DNA of 64,000 nt from Hyalella azteca (Eukaryota; Arthropoda; Malacostraca; Amphipoda; Hyalellidae), in the NCBI RefSeq assembly GCF_000764305.2, contig NW_025930774.1:405378-469377 (forward strand), given 5' to 3'. The translations under genes and the position numbers were made by a program. The notes under the pieces were generated by a model that saw only the letters and a list, made by a program, of their open reading frames with translations, was not told the origin of the DNA and did not search any database. Below, piece by piece: positions 48,269 through 59,841 of this stretch (its first letter is position 1; each line of letters starts with the position of its first letter).

Positions 48269-49562
48269 ATATTGATGCCACGTAGGACTGCTCTTGCATG
48301 GCTGGTGCTCTTCAGCAGTGTTCTACCTGTGTTGTCTCAGGTGTCTGTGTATTTATAAAACCTGGGGTGGTATGAAGTTATGAAGTAAAGTAAAATTATT
48401 CCCAATTAAAGAGGATAATTTATTTCTTAACTTTCTGGGTGAAGTTTAGAATCTTGGAAAAATTGTCAAGGCTGGAACAATAAATTAAATGAAGGCGCTA
48501 CAGTAAATCGATAATTTTTCGCGAATTCTTTTGTACTTGGCGAGATTTTGGAGTATTCATCAGCATTTGATTTAGAAACATTGTTAACCGACAGGACATT
48601 CACGCTGCAGGAAAATGAACATTACGAGTGCAGCTTGCATTTTTCAGTACTTCAATGCATTCGATTTGGCTTGACGTCAGAAAGTCCGTCTTCGGTAGCC
48701 GCGTAGAATTTTAAACTTTCAATGGCCAAGAAACACGGGAATTAAACGGAGCAGTAGCACGTCCTATAATCCTATAAGAATTCACTTAACGATCCAGAAA
48801 TACATTTATTTAAGCATCTACACCAGTATACTCACTTTACACAATTCAGTGCCAGTTCTCGAGAAGTCATGTCTGATTTTTTAAAGCGCCCCGCCGCTGT
48901 ACTCTCTCGATCCATTGTTCAAAGCACTTGCTTTTCCAGACGCATTCGAACTTTTTCTCTCTCCGTTTGAGCTGACAATGTCACTCCTTTGCCTGGGCTG
49001 ACAATGTCGCTCTGTGGACCGACTGAGAGGCAATTTTGAATGGTCTGCTGCACCTGAATTGCATGCGTCTCGACGCCGACGACTGTAACGGTGCATGAGG
49101 CTTATTGACGAGATCGCTCGCCCTGTTCAAACTATAGGCATTAGGAAGAGATCTTCGGCAGACCGAGCTCGTCAACTTGACATAAAGCACGAGTCCACAA
49201 CAACGAACTACACGCGTTGTGTCTAAAGCCGTTTAAAAAAGTAAACTTTTCAGCTGTGAATAAACACACAAGTTGAGTAGTATCGTTAACCAACCACCAT
49301 TGTGCATTTCTACAAATTTGAAGCAACCCAGGAAATAACAGCAAATAAAATGAGAAGTTAGACATTTTTGCCATTAAGCTGCAGAATTAAAATCAATCTC
49401 TTTTGGGGTTGCAGTCAATCCCTTTTTGGGATCAATATAAGCCTTTTCACGCAGCCGATACCGCACCAAAACCTAATTATTGGTTTGAGTTATTTTCTCG
49501 GGCCAGCCAATTGTAAATGAAAAATAAAGACAGTTTAGAAGGTGATGGTTGGAGGAGAAATT

Positions 49563-49859
49563 TGGGATTCCTGATGTAGAGTGGTCTGTGGTGTACAATT
49601 TAGAACCCTTGGAGTGGAGTGGTCTCTTGTGCACAATTTAGGATCCCTGGTGTGGAGTGGTCTCTTGTGCACAATTTAGAACCCAGTCTCTTGTGCACAA
49701 TTTGGGATCCCTGGTGTGGAGTGGTCTCTGGTGCACAATTTAGGATCCCTGGTGTGGAGTGGTCTCTTGTGCACAATTTAGGATCCCTTGTGTGGAGTGG
49801 TCTCTTGTACACAATTTAGGATCCCTGGTGTGGAGTGGTCTCTGATGCACATTTCGGGA
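49563..49859. repeat. 38-bp minisatellite, about 7 copies
   Basis: Unit built on GAGTGGTCTCTTGTGCACAA and TTTAGGATCCCTGGTGTG. One unit near 49,680 is truncated. Confidence 0.92.
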
Positions 49860-50784
49860 TACAGAATTTCAATAATTTCCTATGAATAATTAGTGCCCAT
49901 AGAATTAAACTCCACTCCTTATGTCTAAATGGTGCTAAAAAATAATTTTCATAAGTTACTCAAAATCGAAGCACTAAACCGATGCGCAGAACACAAATTC
50001 GATGTTATTCTTTTTGCAAGGCTATTCTTAAAATATTGGAATTTATTGATTACGATCGTTACTTACGATCGTCCAGAAGTGTTTCAAGTGTAGAGCCGTG
50101 AAATTTTTTATTGGAGATGCGATGACCCGTAAGAGAAAGCTGGCCATATTGCCCACCGTTATCGATCAGCATTATTATTAAACATTTCTATTACGAACAT
50201 CGCAATTGTACGGCATTAATTCTAACCATTATACCTGCCAACTATATCATCCATCTGCCCAGATAACAATCTTCCATACATAAAAGAATATACCCACCTA
50301 CTCGTAATCCTATTGGCTTGCTTTTGTTTTTTTCTTCCGTTTTAGTACTCATTGCAGTTGCGTATAGCAACAATATTGTTGTGGTGCACCAGCAATAATC
50401 CAGCAACATCGCTGGTAGTGAGGAAGAAAGTTAGGCGCTGAGGCCGAGGCTTCAGCGGCCGCTCGGGTGCTGGGGCCGCGAGCGCTGCGCAGGGAGAAAG
50501 TCTGCTACGCTGTGCGTAGGCACCAGCGTAGCTCTCTTCACTTATTAGTGAAATTGTATCCATGTAGGCAACATTATGGGTTTCATTCTTTTTGCGAATA
50601 TCCTGATTTTCTTAGATACATTAGTAACATTACATAACATTACCGGAATATTCCTTGCATCATGGGGAGATTCTCGGCCATATACGTACCTTTATTGACT
50701 CAAAAGCGTTTTTCTATGAAGCTTATACATTATATATATTTTATCTATAGCAATACACTTCGGCACGTTTGTCTTGTCGCGCAA

Positions 50785-50900
50785 GATGCATGTACGCTTC
50801 AAGCGTATCTACGTACAAAATGAAATTAAACGTATCTACGTGAATTAAGCGTATCTACGAGTGAAATTAAGCGTATCTTTTCAAGCGTATTTACGTACAG
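50785..50900. repeat. Short tandem repeat AGCGTATCTACG
   Basis: Five degenerate units of AGCGTATCTACGTG with GAAATTA spacers. Flanking sequence from 49,860 to 52,010 shows nothing else recognised apart from a GC-rich patch at 50,430-50,530. Confidence 0.75.
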
Positions 50901-52084
50901 AGTGTGTGCGTGCATGACCGAGAAGGTACAATGCAGGTCAGCGTAAGTACACAGTATGCTCGCTGTTCAGTATTCGCTATCGTCGGTCGTTCGCTGCTAA
51001 GGGAAACTTGTCGCAAATTGGTTCGAGTTACCAGCCCTTTATCGCCGCACTGATAGCAGAGTCGTGAAATCGCCCGGAAGGTAACTGGGTTTGTGCTGGC
51101 GAATTACGAGCGCTGCCTAACTTTGGCGACGCACCTACAGGGCAAAAGTAGATTACGTGGAGCTTTTCGAGGTCTTTCGAGTCCTGGAAAATTGGCAGTG
51201 CGATCCAGTCCCGCTGAACTGTGAATGGACTTGTCGTTTGAGGGCTTGCCAACCACGAAGTTTAAAATTTCTTGATCCTAATTCTGGTTTTAGTGGTCGG
51301 GTAGTTATTTTAAAATGAGATAGGGTTTATGATTCTGTTGCATTTGAAATTATGCGCTCTATAATGTTGAATTTTTTAATATATTCGAGGAAACAAACAC
51401 GGCCTGACGACAGCTATGGAACTTGAAAGTTCTCAATTAAATTTTTATTTAATGAAGCAGCTGGCGTTTAATCGAAATGTTAATTGAATTATTCGAACAC
51501 TAAATCATTTAAATATGTCATTTGATTTAGAGCACACTCCCGTTCGTCGTTAATTATTAATTAATACATTGATTGTTTGGATTTAGGCCAATGTGGAGAG
51601 ATTATTTATTTTAAAGTCTGATCTTAAGAACGGATATGGAAGATGGGAGACAAGTCAAGCAGGAATAAATTGACATCCCGCTTTGTTTGTGAGAAAAATT
51701 TCTTTCGAATCACTTACATATTGTTACAGTTTTCGGTAAACCAGGAAATCCACAACATGGATGGAAATTTCAATAGGTATTCGGGGGTTTATTTAATGCC
51801 CCAAGCTTCTAATCTGGGAAATGAACTGCATGAGACAATCAACTGTGCGTAACGGTCGTGGTACCAAGGTCCTAGAAATGACGGAATAGGTTATGAATAT
51901 ATCAGTAAAGTAAATGTTTACAATAAAAGTGTAGTACCGTATCAAAACTTTCTGCAAACTTATTCGATACGTGAAGAATTATTCGGTCTATTAGGGTTCA
52001 CAGCAAGTAAGTATAGAAAGTAGCGAAGTTGCCACGATGTGAACGGTGCTGGTGACCCAGAAGTAGGAGTAGCGATGTTGTCTT

Positions 52085-52187
52085 GATGTGAACGGGACTG
52101 ATGGAGTCTTATGACCCGTAAAGATGATGTTGTCTTGATGTGAACGGGACTGATGGAGTCTTATGACCCGTAAAGATGATGTAGTGC
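52085..52187. repeat. 49-bp tandem duplication
   Basis: GATGTTGTCTTGATGTGAAC...GACCCGTAAA occurs twice in direct tandem just left of the 23-bp array. Confidence 0.85.
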
Positions 52188-52560
52188 CGTGTAATGTAGA
52201 CCTCAGGTGCCGTGTACTGTAGACCCCAGGTGTCGTGTACTGTAGACCTCAGGTGCCGTGTACTGTAGACCTCAGGTGTCGTGTACTGTAGACCTCAGGT
52301 GTCGTGTACTGTAGACCTCAGGTGTCGTGTACTGTAGACCCCAGGTGCCGTGTAGACCTCAGTTGTCGTGTACTGTAGACCCCAGGTGCCGTGTACTGTA
52401 GACCCCAGGTGTCGTGTACTGTAGACCTCAGGTGCCCTGTACTGTAGACCCCAGGTGTCGTGTACTGTAGACCTCAGGTGTTGTGTAGACCAAAGGTATC
52501 GTGTGTAGACCAAAGGTATCGTGTGTAGACCTAAGGTGTCGTGTACCACTGTAGACCCGG
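52188..52560. repeat. 23-bp minisatellite, about 15 copies
   Basis: Unit ACCTCAGGTGTCGTGTACTG plus TAG, with alternating [C/T] variants and shortened units at the right end. Confidence 0.92.
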
Positions 52561-53338
52561 AGTGCCGTGTGCTGAAAACCGCTAGCCCGCTGTAAGACGA
52601 AAGTTTTCAAGACGAGAGGTCTTAGTTATCAATGACGTCTTGATAATCTCTTGCATCAAAGATTATTCATTAAACGTGTTGGAGTTTCATCGTGTCTTCC
52701 CGCCAAGCGGGTTGCGTCCGCGCTTGCGGAGTCACGCTTTGCAATCACAGCCTTCCTCTTCCTGCTTATCAAATCATATTAAAGCAATTGAATCTACTTA
52801 CTATACGGCAACGCATGCCCTAAACGCTGTCATATTTTTCAGCCAGGAAAGAAAAACAAATAGTGACTGAAGCTATGTTCGGTGTCCAGTAATTTTTCTT
52901 CAGTTTTTCCATAACACTTTCATATAAAACTCTGCTGCAAGGCCGGATGCTAGCTTCAATTCCGCTTTTAATTTAAGAATGTGCTCGTCTAGTAAATGAT
53001 CAAACTTCAGGGCTGTTATCTTAAATATGTTATCTTCCGAGGTGTAAGTGGTTGAGTGAAATAATTTATTGTAAATTTTGTGTAACAATAAATATTTGGA
53101 GCCCAAATTGTGCTACTTAAGTGTTATAACGAACGTTTCACTCAGCAGGCGCTAAGCTCGGACGTTTGAAGTATAGTATCGCATGGCTGTTGTTGTGTGG
53201 TCTTTCCTCTCACTAATTAATGGACGCTGGCGTTTGAAAGTGAGCAGTTAGCTGAGTTGGTTTCAACAGGGCTTGCCGTTACAGCGGCTAAGCTTGAAAT
53301 GTGTTATGCGCAGCCGTTGAGTTGTGGCGGACTTTGAT

Positions 53339-53431
53339 CGCATATACGATGATGTTACTCGTATATACGATGATGCTATTCGTATATACGATGATGTTAT
53401 TCGTATATACGATGATGTTATTCGTATATAC
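53339..53431. repeat. 21-bp minisatellite next to BEL LTR
   Basis: Four to five units of CGTATATACGATGATGTTAT plus T. The array stops exactly at the LTR boundary (53,432). Confidence 0.88.
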
Positions 53432-53749
53432 TGTAAAGACTCTCCTTGTAGGTCTTTAAGGTCGTAGAGGACAGTAATGAATACACGGATTTCGTAGGTG
53501 ATTTTTGACCGGTTTCTGAAATCAGTACAAAACATAGCATAAGAAATAAATCGACAAATCTAAATATAATGACAATATTCACAGTTTTAGCTAATCCTCA
53601 AACTAATCAAGCAAATCTTACCAAATTACTGGGGGTTCATACATATACATCAGCTGACAGACGACTAATAAACTACTTCGCGAATACAAGAAAACTTCTA
53701 CTCTATAGTCGGCCTAAAAGGAATACGGACGTTTCTAATGCTTTTAACA
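53432..53749 (-). repeat. BEL 3' LTR
   Basis: 318 bp, ends TGTAAAGACTCTCC and CTTTTAACA on the plus strand (TG...CA on either strand). About 98% identical to the copy at 57,894. The internal flank on the minus strand (AATTTGGGGCCGG) is a weak polypurine tract. Confidence 0.95.
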
Positions 53750-53887
53750 CCGGCCCCAAATTTGATAATCACCGATTCAAATTTCCCATCCTAACATAAA
53801 ATACTTTATTGGTACACAAAATTAACATTTATACAATATTTACATTCTCAATATTTACACTCAATATTTACACTCAATATTTACACC

Positions 53888-54492
53888 TCAAACATTTGAC
53901 TCTTGCCTCATCAATGAGATGAGTTTGGTGACAGGGCGCACAATCTCCAGACTACCAATATTCAAAACAGACTTATCCTTATACTTTGCTACTCTCACCT
54001 TGGCTGAGCGATATCTACCATCTTCGCTTCTAACCATCTCTACTATTCTACCGAGCGACCACTGGTTTCTAGGCAGGCAAGAGTCGACAATAAGAACAAG
54101 GTCTCCAGTCTGGAGAGGACGAGATTCCCTAGACCATTTATGACGAGATTGTAAAAGAGTCAAGTATTCGGTTTGCCAACGCGACCAAAATATGTTAGCT
54201 AAATACTGAACTTGCCTCCAGCGTCTGCGCGCATAACAATCGGTGGGGCCAAAAACGCCGGGAGGAAGTGTGATTCCCGAGTTCAACAAAAGTAAGTGGT
54301 TTGGTGTTAATGCATCTAGATCATTAGGATCATCGCTAACTGGGGTGATAGGACGATTATTGATTATACTTTCAACTTCACACATCAAGGTATTTAGATT
54401 ATCGTCTGAGAGCTTAATAACTTGTTCATTTAGCATGGAAAACAAAACTTTTCTTACTATGCGAATAATCCTCTCCCATACACCACCATAGT
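53888..54492 (-). pseudogene. BEL integrase C-terminal part
   Basis: The minus frame starts at the N with GGVWERI and continues through ESIINNRPITPVSDDPNDLD, LTPNHLL and WSRWQTEYLTLLQSR, then the basic DUF5641-like C-terminal region (LQTGDLVLIVD, LGRIVEM). The zinc-binding and catalytic core of integrase are absent. The frame ends at a stop at 53,888. Confidence 0.9.
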
Positions 54493-54493
54493 N
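54493..54493. other. Ambiguous base (N) at a sequence join
   Basis: The only N in the window. RT sequence lies on one side and integrase C-terminal sequence on the other, with about 2 kb or more of expected BEL sequence missing. Likely a closed or collapsed assembly gap. Confidence 0.85.
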
Positions 54494-55325
54494 GGTCGTA
54501 GATCGAAGCGACTGTACGCAACACGGATCTTCGGGTCACGGTTGACTCCGTGTAATTGAAAACGTACATGAAGTGGTCGCCCTCAGTTTCCCAAGTTAAC
54601 CCCAATGTCTTGATCGAGGAGACGTGGTCACCGACGTCCATCTCGACGGTCTTCACCTTCGAGACGCTTCGAAAATCCACGAGTACGTCCGAAAAATTGC
54701 TACAGAAACCCGTCAGATTAAATCCACCAAAGGACAACGCAGCCTTAACATCCTTCAGCAAATTTATGGATTCAACACTACTTCCAGTCGATTTCAATAA
54801 GTCATCTACGTAAAAAATTTTTAAAATAGTTTGCTTTACCAGAGGCGTTTTAGCGTAGTCCAAAGCAGTTTGTTTCAGGGAAAAATTCGCGATGCTTGGA
54901 GAGCTCCGGGCTCCGAAAACATGAACTCTGAGACGGAAATCTCTTGTGTTGAAACTTTCATCAAGCCAAAGAAACCTGAGAAAATCACGTTGCCCGGGTG
55001 GAATCTTCACTTGGTAAAACATCTTCTGCACATCGCCAGTAAACGCACAAACATCAGTTCTGAATCTCAACAACACTCCAACAAGATTGTTTGTTAGGTC
55101 GGGCCCTTGAAGCAGTTTTTCGTTCAAAGATACTCCCCGAAATTTAGCTGAACAATCAAAGACGACTCTTATCTTCTGCTTTTGCTTGTGATAGACGGCG
55201 TGATGAGGAAGATACCACACCTTTCCCGGTTTAGGGGGAGGTTCGTCACAGGGCACCGGTTCGACGTAATCTTTATCAATCATTTCCTGCATGAAGCTGC
55301 TGTATTCCCTGAAAAATTCTGGGTT
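54494..55325 (-). pseudogene. BEL reverse transcriptase (partial)
   Basis: Contains YLPHHAVYHK, IRVVFDCSAKFRG, DVQKMFYQVKIPP and the catalytic YVDD (54,801-54,812). In frame with the protease region upstream apart from the stop at 55,328-55,326. It breaks off at VASIYD, where the N occurs; the thumb/connection, RNase H and integrase start should follow but do not. Confidence 0.92.
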
Positions 55326-56480
55326 TCATTTGAAACGATTACACAACAAAGAAAACCGGGTACTAATGTAGTTTTTGTTGTCTGGGAAGTCAACGTTGTC
55401 ATCCCTAAAAGGTAAACAAATTTGATAATTCCCACTAGGCAATTGCCGAATAGATGAAGAAACTTTGTCTGCCCAAATATCATCCTCGATTGAAGCAGAG
55501 CAACCAAGATCTGAATCCTTAAAGTCGTGAGCAAACAAACTTTCGATGGACTTCTCTATCTCCATCGTGTTCACTATAGAGCGTTTGCACGAAGACATGC
55601 TCTGTCCGCTGATGGGACCGTTAAATGCCCAGCCTAGCCAATGTAAAGATGCAAAGGGTTCCTCCAATTTTCGATCAACCGTTGCACGACATTTCAACAA
55701 GCCAGGGACATTCATTCCGATCAAAATGTCGACCGGAGCATCGATGAACTCAAATGGCGTATATGCAAGATAAGACAGATGCTCAATATCCTTGTACGTT
55801 GGTACGTCATTCTTTGAAAAGGGCCAACTCGAGCTTGGTTTTGTATACAAGTACGGGATCTCTGTGGTTTTAGAGCCATCCAGAGGACTCACTTGAAGGT
55901 TTCTTACTACGCTGGTACTTATTTCTTTCAAGGCGCTCTCCATGGTTGAGATGGTCAAGGACGTATCTTCAGCCACAGCACCCAACCTGTGAACCAGCTC
56001 GTCGTTAATCCAACAATCAGTCGAATGCGAGTCTAGAGCGACATTAACAATGAGCTCGTTGCCACTACCGCATCTCACTCTCGCAGGGACCACCGGACAC
56101 ATAACTCTTGAACGTCCGCCGGCCCCATAGGAGGAATTGGATTTTGCCGAGGTGTGAACGAGCAGATCTCCTTCAGATGCAATCTTAGTTTCGTCTGATG
56201 CGGATTTGCTAGTCAACGAGTTTCCTTCTCTGTGTAGGATGGTAGGATGAGGGCCACGACATTTTGAGCACACTCTCTTGTCTTTGCAATCTTTCGATAG
56301 ATGACCCTTTTGTAGGCAACCAAAGCACAGACCAGCTCGCTTAACGAATTCTGACTTTTCAGAGTCAGATTTCCTTTTCAAGAACATACATTGATCAATC
56401 CGATGATTGGGTTTCTTGCAGCATTCGCGGTGGGGGGTGTTCGAAGGCGAGAGAAGGATCCTTGATTGTGCTGGTTGCAT
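55326..56480 (-). pseudogene. BEL nucleocapsid knuckles and A17-type protease
   Basis: Zinc knuckle CFGCLQKGHLSKDC (CX2CX4HX4C) and CSKCRGPHPTILH precede an aspartic protease region with VNVALDSHSTDCWIND. The active-site triplet reads Asp-Ser-His, not the usual Asp-Ser/Thr-Gly. Further peptidase A17-like sequence (GMNVPGLL, LGWAFNGPI) follows. It overlaps the gag frame by 86 bp after a one-base shift in a C-run, so gag and pol were probably one frame originally. It ends at an in-frame TGA. Confidence 0.88.
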
Positions 56481-57843
56481 AATTACGCTTCGGTTTGTCC
56501 GTTATAGATTTTGAGTCCCTTTTAGGGTCGGCTATTGCACCGAAGAGCGGCTGCTTCAGCAGTCCGACTTCATCTCCCACAAGCTTCACCAAGTGGTGGA
56601 AACCTACCATTTCCTCACGTTCCATCATCTGGTATGTTTTGAGTCTCCATTTCTCGCGCATTTTGAACGGCAACTTCATAATGATTTTCATAATTTCCCC
56701 TGGACTATTGATTGGGTTTCCAGGGGAAGAGTTTTCCAAGTAGCTGTTGCACTTCAACAAGAATAAGTGCAAATCTTGCAAGGCTGCTACGTCCTCTTGT
56801 TTAATTGCACTCCAGTTAGTCAACTTGTTCAGATACGCGGTCGCGACTTTAAATTCATTACCATATTCCTTGTCGAGGAGTAAAGATGCCTCGCGAAAGG
56901 CTACGTCTGCATCAGAACTGACACAGCTCCTCACAAGGTTTTGAGCATGGCCAGCGGTATATTGTTCTAAATAAGCTAGTTTGTCAGAAGCACTGCTGCA
57001 CTTGCTACTGATGATTCTTGTGAAACTCTGTTTAAAGACTTTATAATCGGTGATGTCGCTCCCATCGAATTTACGAAGGTCGCGCTTAGGAAGAGAGGAC
57101 TGCTCTTGGTTTTCAACAAGTCTTTGGGATATTTCGTTTTGGTGGACAAGGACTTGAAACAAAGGGTCGCTGGGCGTATTCGAGCTGTTCGTCTTAATAG
57201 GCGGGACAAGTCTGGCTGGAGCACCAGCACTGTATGATGAGGCCCGGCTGCGAGCAGAGTCGCCCGCTTCCAACAGGTTCAACTCTTCTTCTATGATTTT
57301 ATTCTCCAATTCTGCGCTCTCGACCGCTGCTAGCTTTCGTTCACGTTCTAATTTCATTTGCTCCATTTTAAGTTTAATTTCCTCCTGATCGAGCAGGGCG
57401 GATTTCTCGAGAAGGACTTTTTCGGCAGCGATTTTAGCCTTCTTTTGGGCTAATTTGAATCTGGCAGACGAGATAGAGGATGAAGATGACCCGGCAGACG
57501 ACGCTGCGCGGCTTGCAGCCCCGCGCCGCGATGATAACGCGAATTCCACTCTTTCTCTAAAATTGTCAATTGCAACCTTGTGGGGTTCTAACCAGTTGCC
57601 GTGATTACCATCCAGTGCCGCCTCGTACAAAAGTTCGACTTTCGTAAGATATGAGCTGAACAGTTTCTGAATTTCTTCATACGGCGGCGGATCGAGGGCT
57701 AAGAGCTGTTCAATTTCGTGCCTTTTCTTGGTCACGGCGCCCAGTTTTCCCGATGGCGCTTCGGGTTTATTGACTTCGATTGGCTTCGGGTTCACCACAA
57801 TAAGTGCTCCCGGTTCACCCTCGTGAGTGGGAGTTCGTAGCAT
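56395..57843 (-). CDS. BEL gag
   Basis: 482 codons from ATG at 57,843, only 50 bp inside the 5' LTR. The middle is a Lys/Glu-rich coiled coil (residues about 130-200). It is followed by a DUF1759-type capsid region (LPKRDLRKFDGSDITDYKVF through LPFKMREKWRLKTYQMM). The intact frame ends in a different frame from the zinc knuckles because of a shift at about 56,440. It forms the particle core in the retrotransposition cycle. Confidence 0.88.
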   Translation of the reverse strand: MLRTPTHEGEPGALIVVNPKPIEVNKPEAPSGKLGAVTKKRHEIEQLLALDPPPYEEIQKLFSSYLTKVELLYEAALDGNHGNWLEPHKVAIDNFRERVEFALSSRRGAASRAASSAGSSSSSISSARFKLAQKKAKIAAEKVLLEKSALLDQEEIKLKMEQMKLERERKLAAVESAELENKIIEEELNLLEAGDSARSRASSYSAGAPARLVPPIKTNSSNTPSDPLFQVLVHQNEISQRLVENQEQSSLPKRDLRKFDGSDITDYKVFKQSFTRIISSKCSSASDKLAYLEQYTAGHAQNLVRSCVSSDADVAFREASLLLDKEYGNEFKVATAYLNKLTNWSAIKQEDVAALQDLHLFLLKCNSYLENSSPGNPINSPGEIMKIIMKLPFKMREKWRLKTYQMMEREEMVGFHHLVKLVGDEVGLLKQPLFGAIADPKRDSKSITDKPKRNYATSTIKDPSLAFEHPPPRMLQETQSSD

Positions 57844-57893
57844 CGTTATACAGGTTTGTCAGCTGATCGACGTCGAAAGTTTTAATTTGAAAC

Positions 57894-58210
57894 TGTAAAG
57901 ACTCTCCTTGTAGGTCTTTAAGGTCGTAGAGGACAGTAATGAATACACGGTTTCGTAGGTGATTTTTGACCGGTTTCTGAAATCAGTACAAAACATAGCA
58001 TAAGAAATAAATCGACAAATCTAAATATAATGACAATATTCACAGTTTTAGCTAATCCTTAAACTAATGAAGCAAATCTTACCAAATTACTGGGGGTTCA
58101 TGCATATACATCAGCTGACAGACAACTAATAAACGACTTCGCGAATACAAGAAAACTTCTACTCCATAGTCGGCCTAAAAGGAATACGGACGTTTCTAAT
58201 GCTTTTAACA
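57894..58210 (-). repeat. BEL 5' LTR
   Basis: 317 bp, TGTAAAGAC...TTTTAACA on plus. Differs from the other LTR by a one-base deletion (cacggtttcg) and six substitutions. Its outer edge cuts into the inverted end of the repeat at 58,211. Confidence 0.95.
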
Positions 58211-59544
58211 AGAGCTTTTTATAATCAGTTCATTTTTAATTTCCTCATTAACTCAAGATTTAAACCAATTTCTTAAGTATGATAATGCTGGTATCCATGA
58301 CAGGGTTAACGCACCATATTCTGAATGGTGCAAAAGTTGATAGTTGACCTTGCTCTACCAAATAGTGATAAACTGTGTAGAAAGAATAGTATGGTTTGAG
58401 ACCTTTAAATAAGTCTGTGAATATATTGGGAATCCTTTAAGTATACTTGTATTTGCTGATTATAAGTGTTAACTAAATTAATAGATGATTAAGTTATGAG
58501 ACGGTTTTAGACACATTAAAAACTAACTCTGACACAGCTCGGAATTAGACACACACAGCTTGTTCCTAGCTCTGTCGTATTCCAACACAGCTCATACAGG
58601 GTATCAGAATCCCAACACAGGGCATCAGAATTATGAATTACAATTTTGAAGCACTGTCATAATTAGTCTCACAATATGCTGCATTCAGTCACACACGTAT
58701 TGGTATTCAGCAATTTTGGAGATTTGAATTCTAAAGGCTTTTAAATAAATATGGCAACAGTTTGTGACGTTTCATCATTGCTGGGGCATAGTGTGGTGTT
58801 TTGAGAGTGACGTAAACCAATCAGAACTTGAGTTGCGCATACGGTGATCTATTTATAGCCATTTATTTCTTACTAATTGCTACGTCCTTAAGGTGTCAGA
58901 ATATGGTGTGTTTACCCCACTGTGCAGAGAGTGGATGAATATTGCAAGATCCTTGGCAATGCTTCAGTAGCAAAATTAACGCCTTCAGAAGATCTTGCCG
59001 ACACATTTAGATTAAGATTCTTGCATTTAATATATATTTGTCAGTCTTTGGCTGACTATTTAAAAAAAAGTTAGGTTTCCAGTATGTTGGATGGATCAGG
59101 ATGCAGTGAAGCTTGTCCGGAAATCAGTTGCGATGAGTTCCCGCCAAAAAATGTAAACATCAAGTTTACGATTACCTAGTTGCGGTCACATTAGAGCGGT
59201 CAGACTGCATTATCACATGTTCAGTTGACACTTGCTGTACAATCAGACTGTTTTTAGGGTAAAATTAGTTATTTGGGGTAACATGTGCATGCAACCTTGT
59301 AAATAAGTTCGTGGCTTGTATATATTTTTCCATTACTCAGTGTAAATGGCTCTTCATTAAGAATTACCCGGCGACGCATCTTAAAATTACCCGGCAATGT
59401 ATAGGGCTTAAAAACCCATATATTGGCAACACTGCATCCACCCTCTGCACCCTGGTGTTTACCCTTCTTTACTGGTCTACTTTTAGGACTCAAAAATTTA
59501 CTTAAGCCTTAAGGGAGTCTAAAAAACTCTCTGCTTCGTCACTA
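58211..59544 (-). mobile_element. 1.3-kb relative of the intronic MITE
   Basis: The right end on plus (CTCTGCTTCGTCACTA, ending at 59,544) and the left part (AATCAGTTCATTTTTAATTT...TTTAAACCAATT...TGGTATCC) match the reverse complement of the 28,057 and 28,400 MITEs. Between them lies about 1.1 kb absent from the MITEs, parts of which recur at 30.3 kb. No transposase recognised. The outer 14 bp of the left terminal repeat are missing at the BEL LTR. Confidence 0.7.
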
Positions 59545-59784
59545 TGCTGACTGCAGTGGTGGAAGCTAGATCCAGAAGGTGTAAACTGTTTTACTGTAAC
59601 ATGCATGCTGTAGGCTTTTTGATCCATTTTCTTATTCAAATGGGAGAACATATTACCTAGCTAGCCTATCCATAATCCAGAAGTCCATACTGAATTTCTA
59701 GGTGTACAGTCCATTTTTCCACAGGCATTCATAGTATGGTGCACCAAACAGATTGATAAAATGACAATATAAATTCCCTTGCAG

Positions 59785-59841
59785 CGGGAGTGGCGCACCT
59801 GGCTGTGCTGGCACATCTTCCTGACCATGGCATGGTCGATG
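59785..59841 (+). CDS. Candidate 57-bp exon, membrane-helix-like
   Basis: AAATTCCCTTGCAG precedes, and ATG|GTGAGC follows, an in-phase 19-codon segment REWRTWLCWHIFLTMAWSM. The GC content and Trp-rich, hydrophobic translation differ from the AT-rich surroundings. If the donor is unused, the frame stays open for 23 more codons to a TAG. I cannot name a family. It could be an internal exon of the gene starting at 38,935, or chance. Confidence 0.3.

Larger units (their letters stand above)
53432..58210 (-). mobile_element. BEL/Pao LTR retrotransposon, internally deleted
   Basis: Two LTRs of 318 and 317 bp with TG...CA ends bracket a minus-strand gag-protease-RT-integrase array in BEL/Pao order. 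Internal length is only about 4.1 kb, because RNase H and most of integrase are missing at an N (54,493). One frameshift (about 56,440) and one stop (55,328-55,326) also break the polyprotein. LTRs differ at about six bases and one indel, so the insertion is not brand new. Flanks do not show a target-site duplication (TATAC left, AGAGC right). Confidence 0.93.

Noticed and set aside
50342..50563. Ala/Pro-rich minus-strand frame
   Set aside because: GC-rich patch only; no motif and no paired splice sites.
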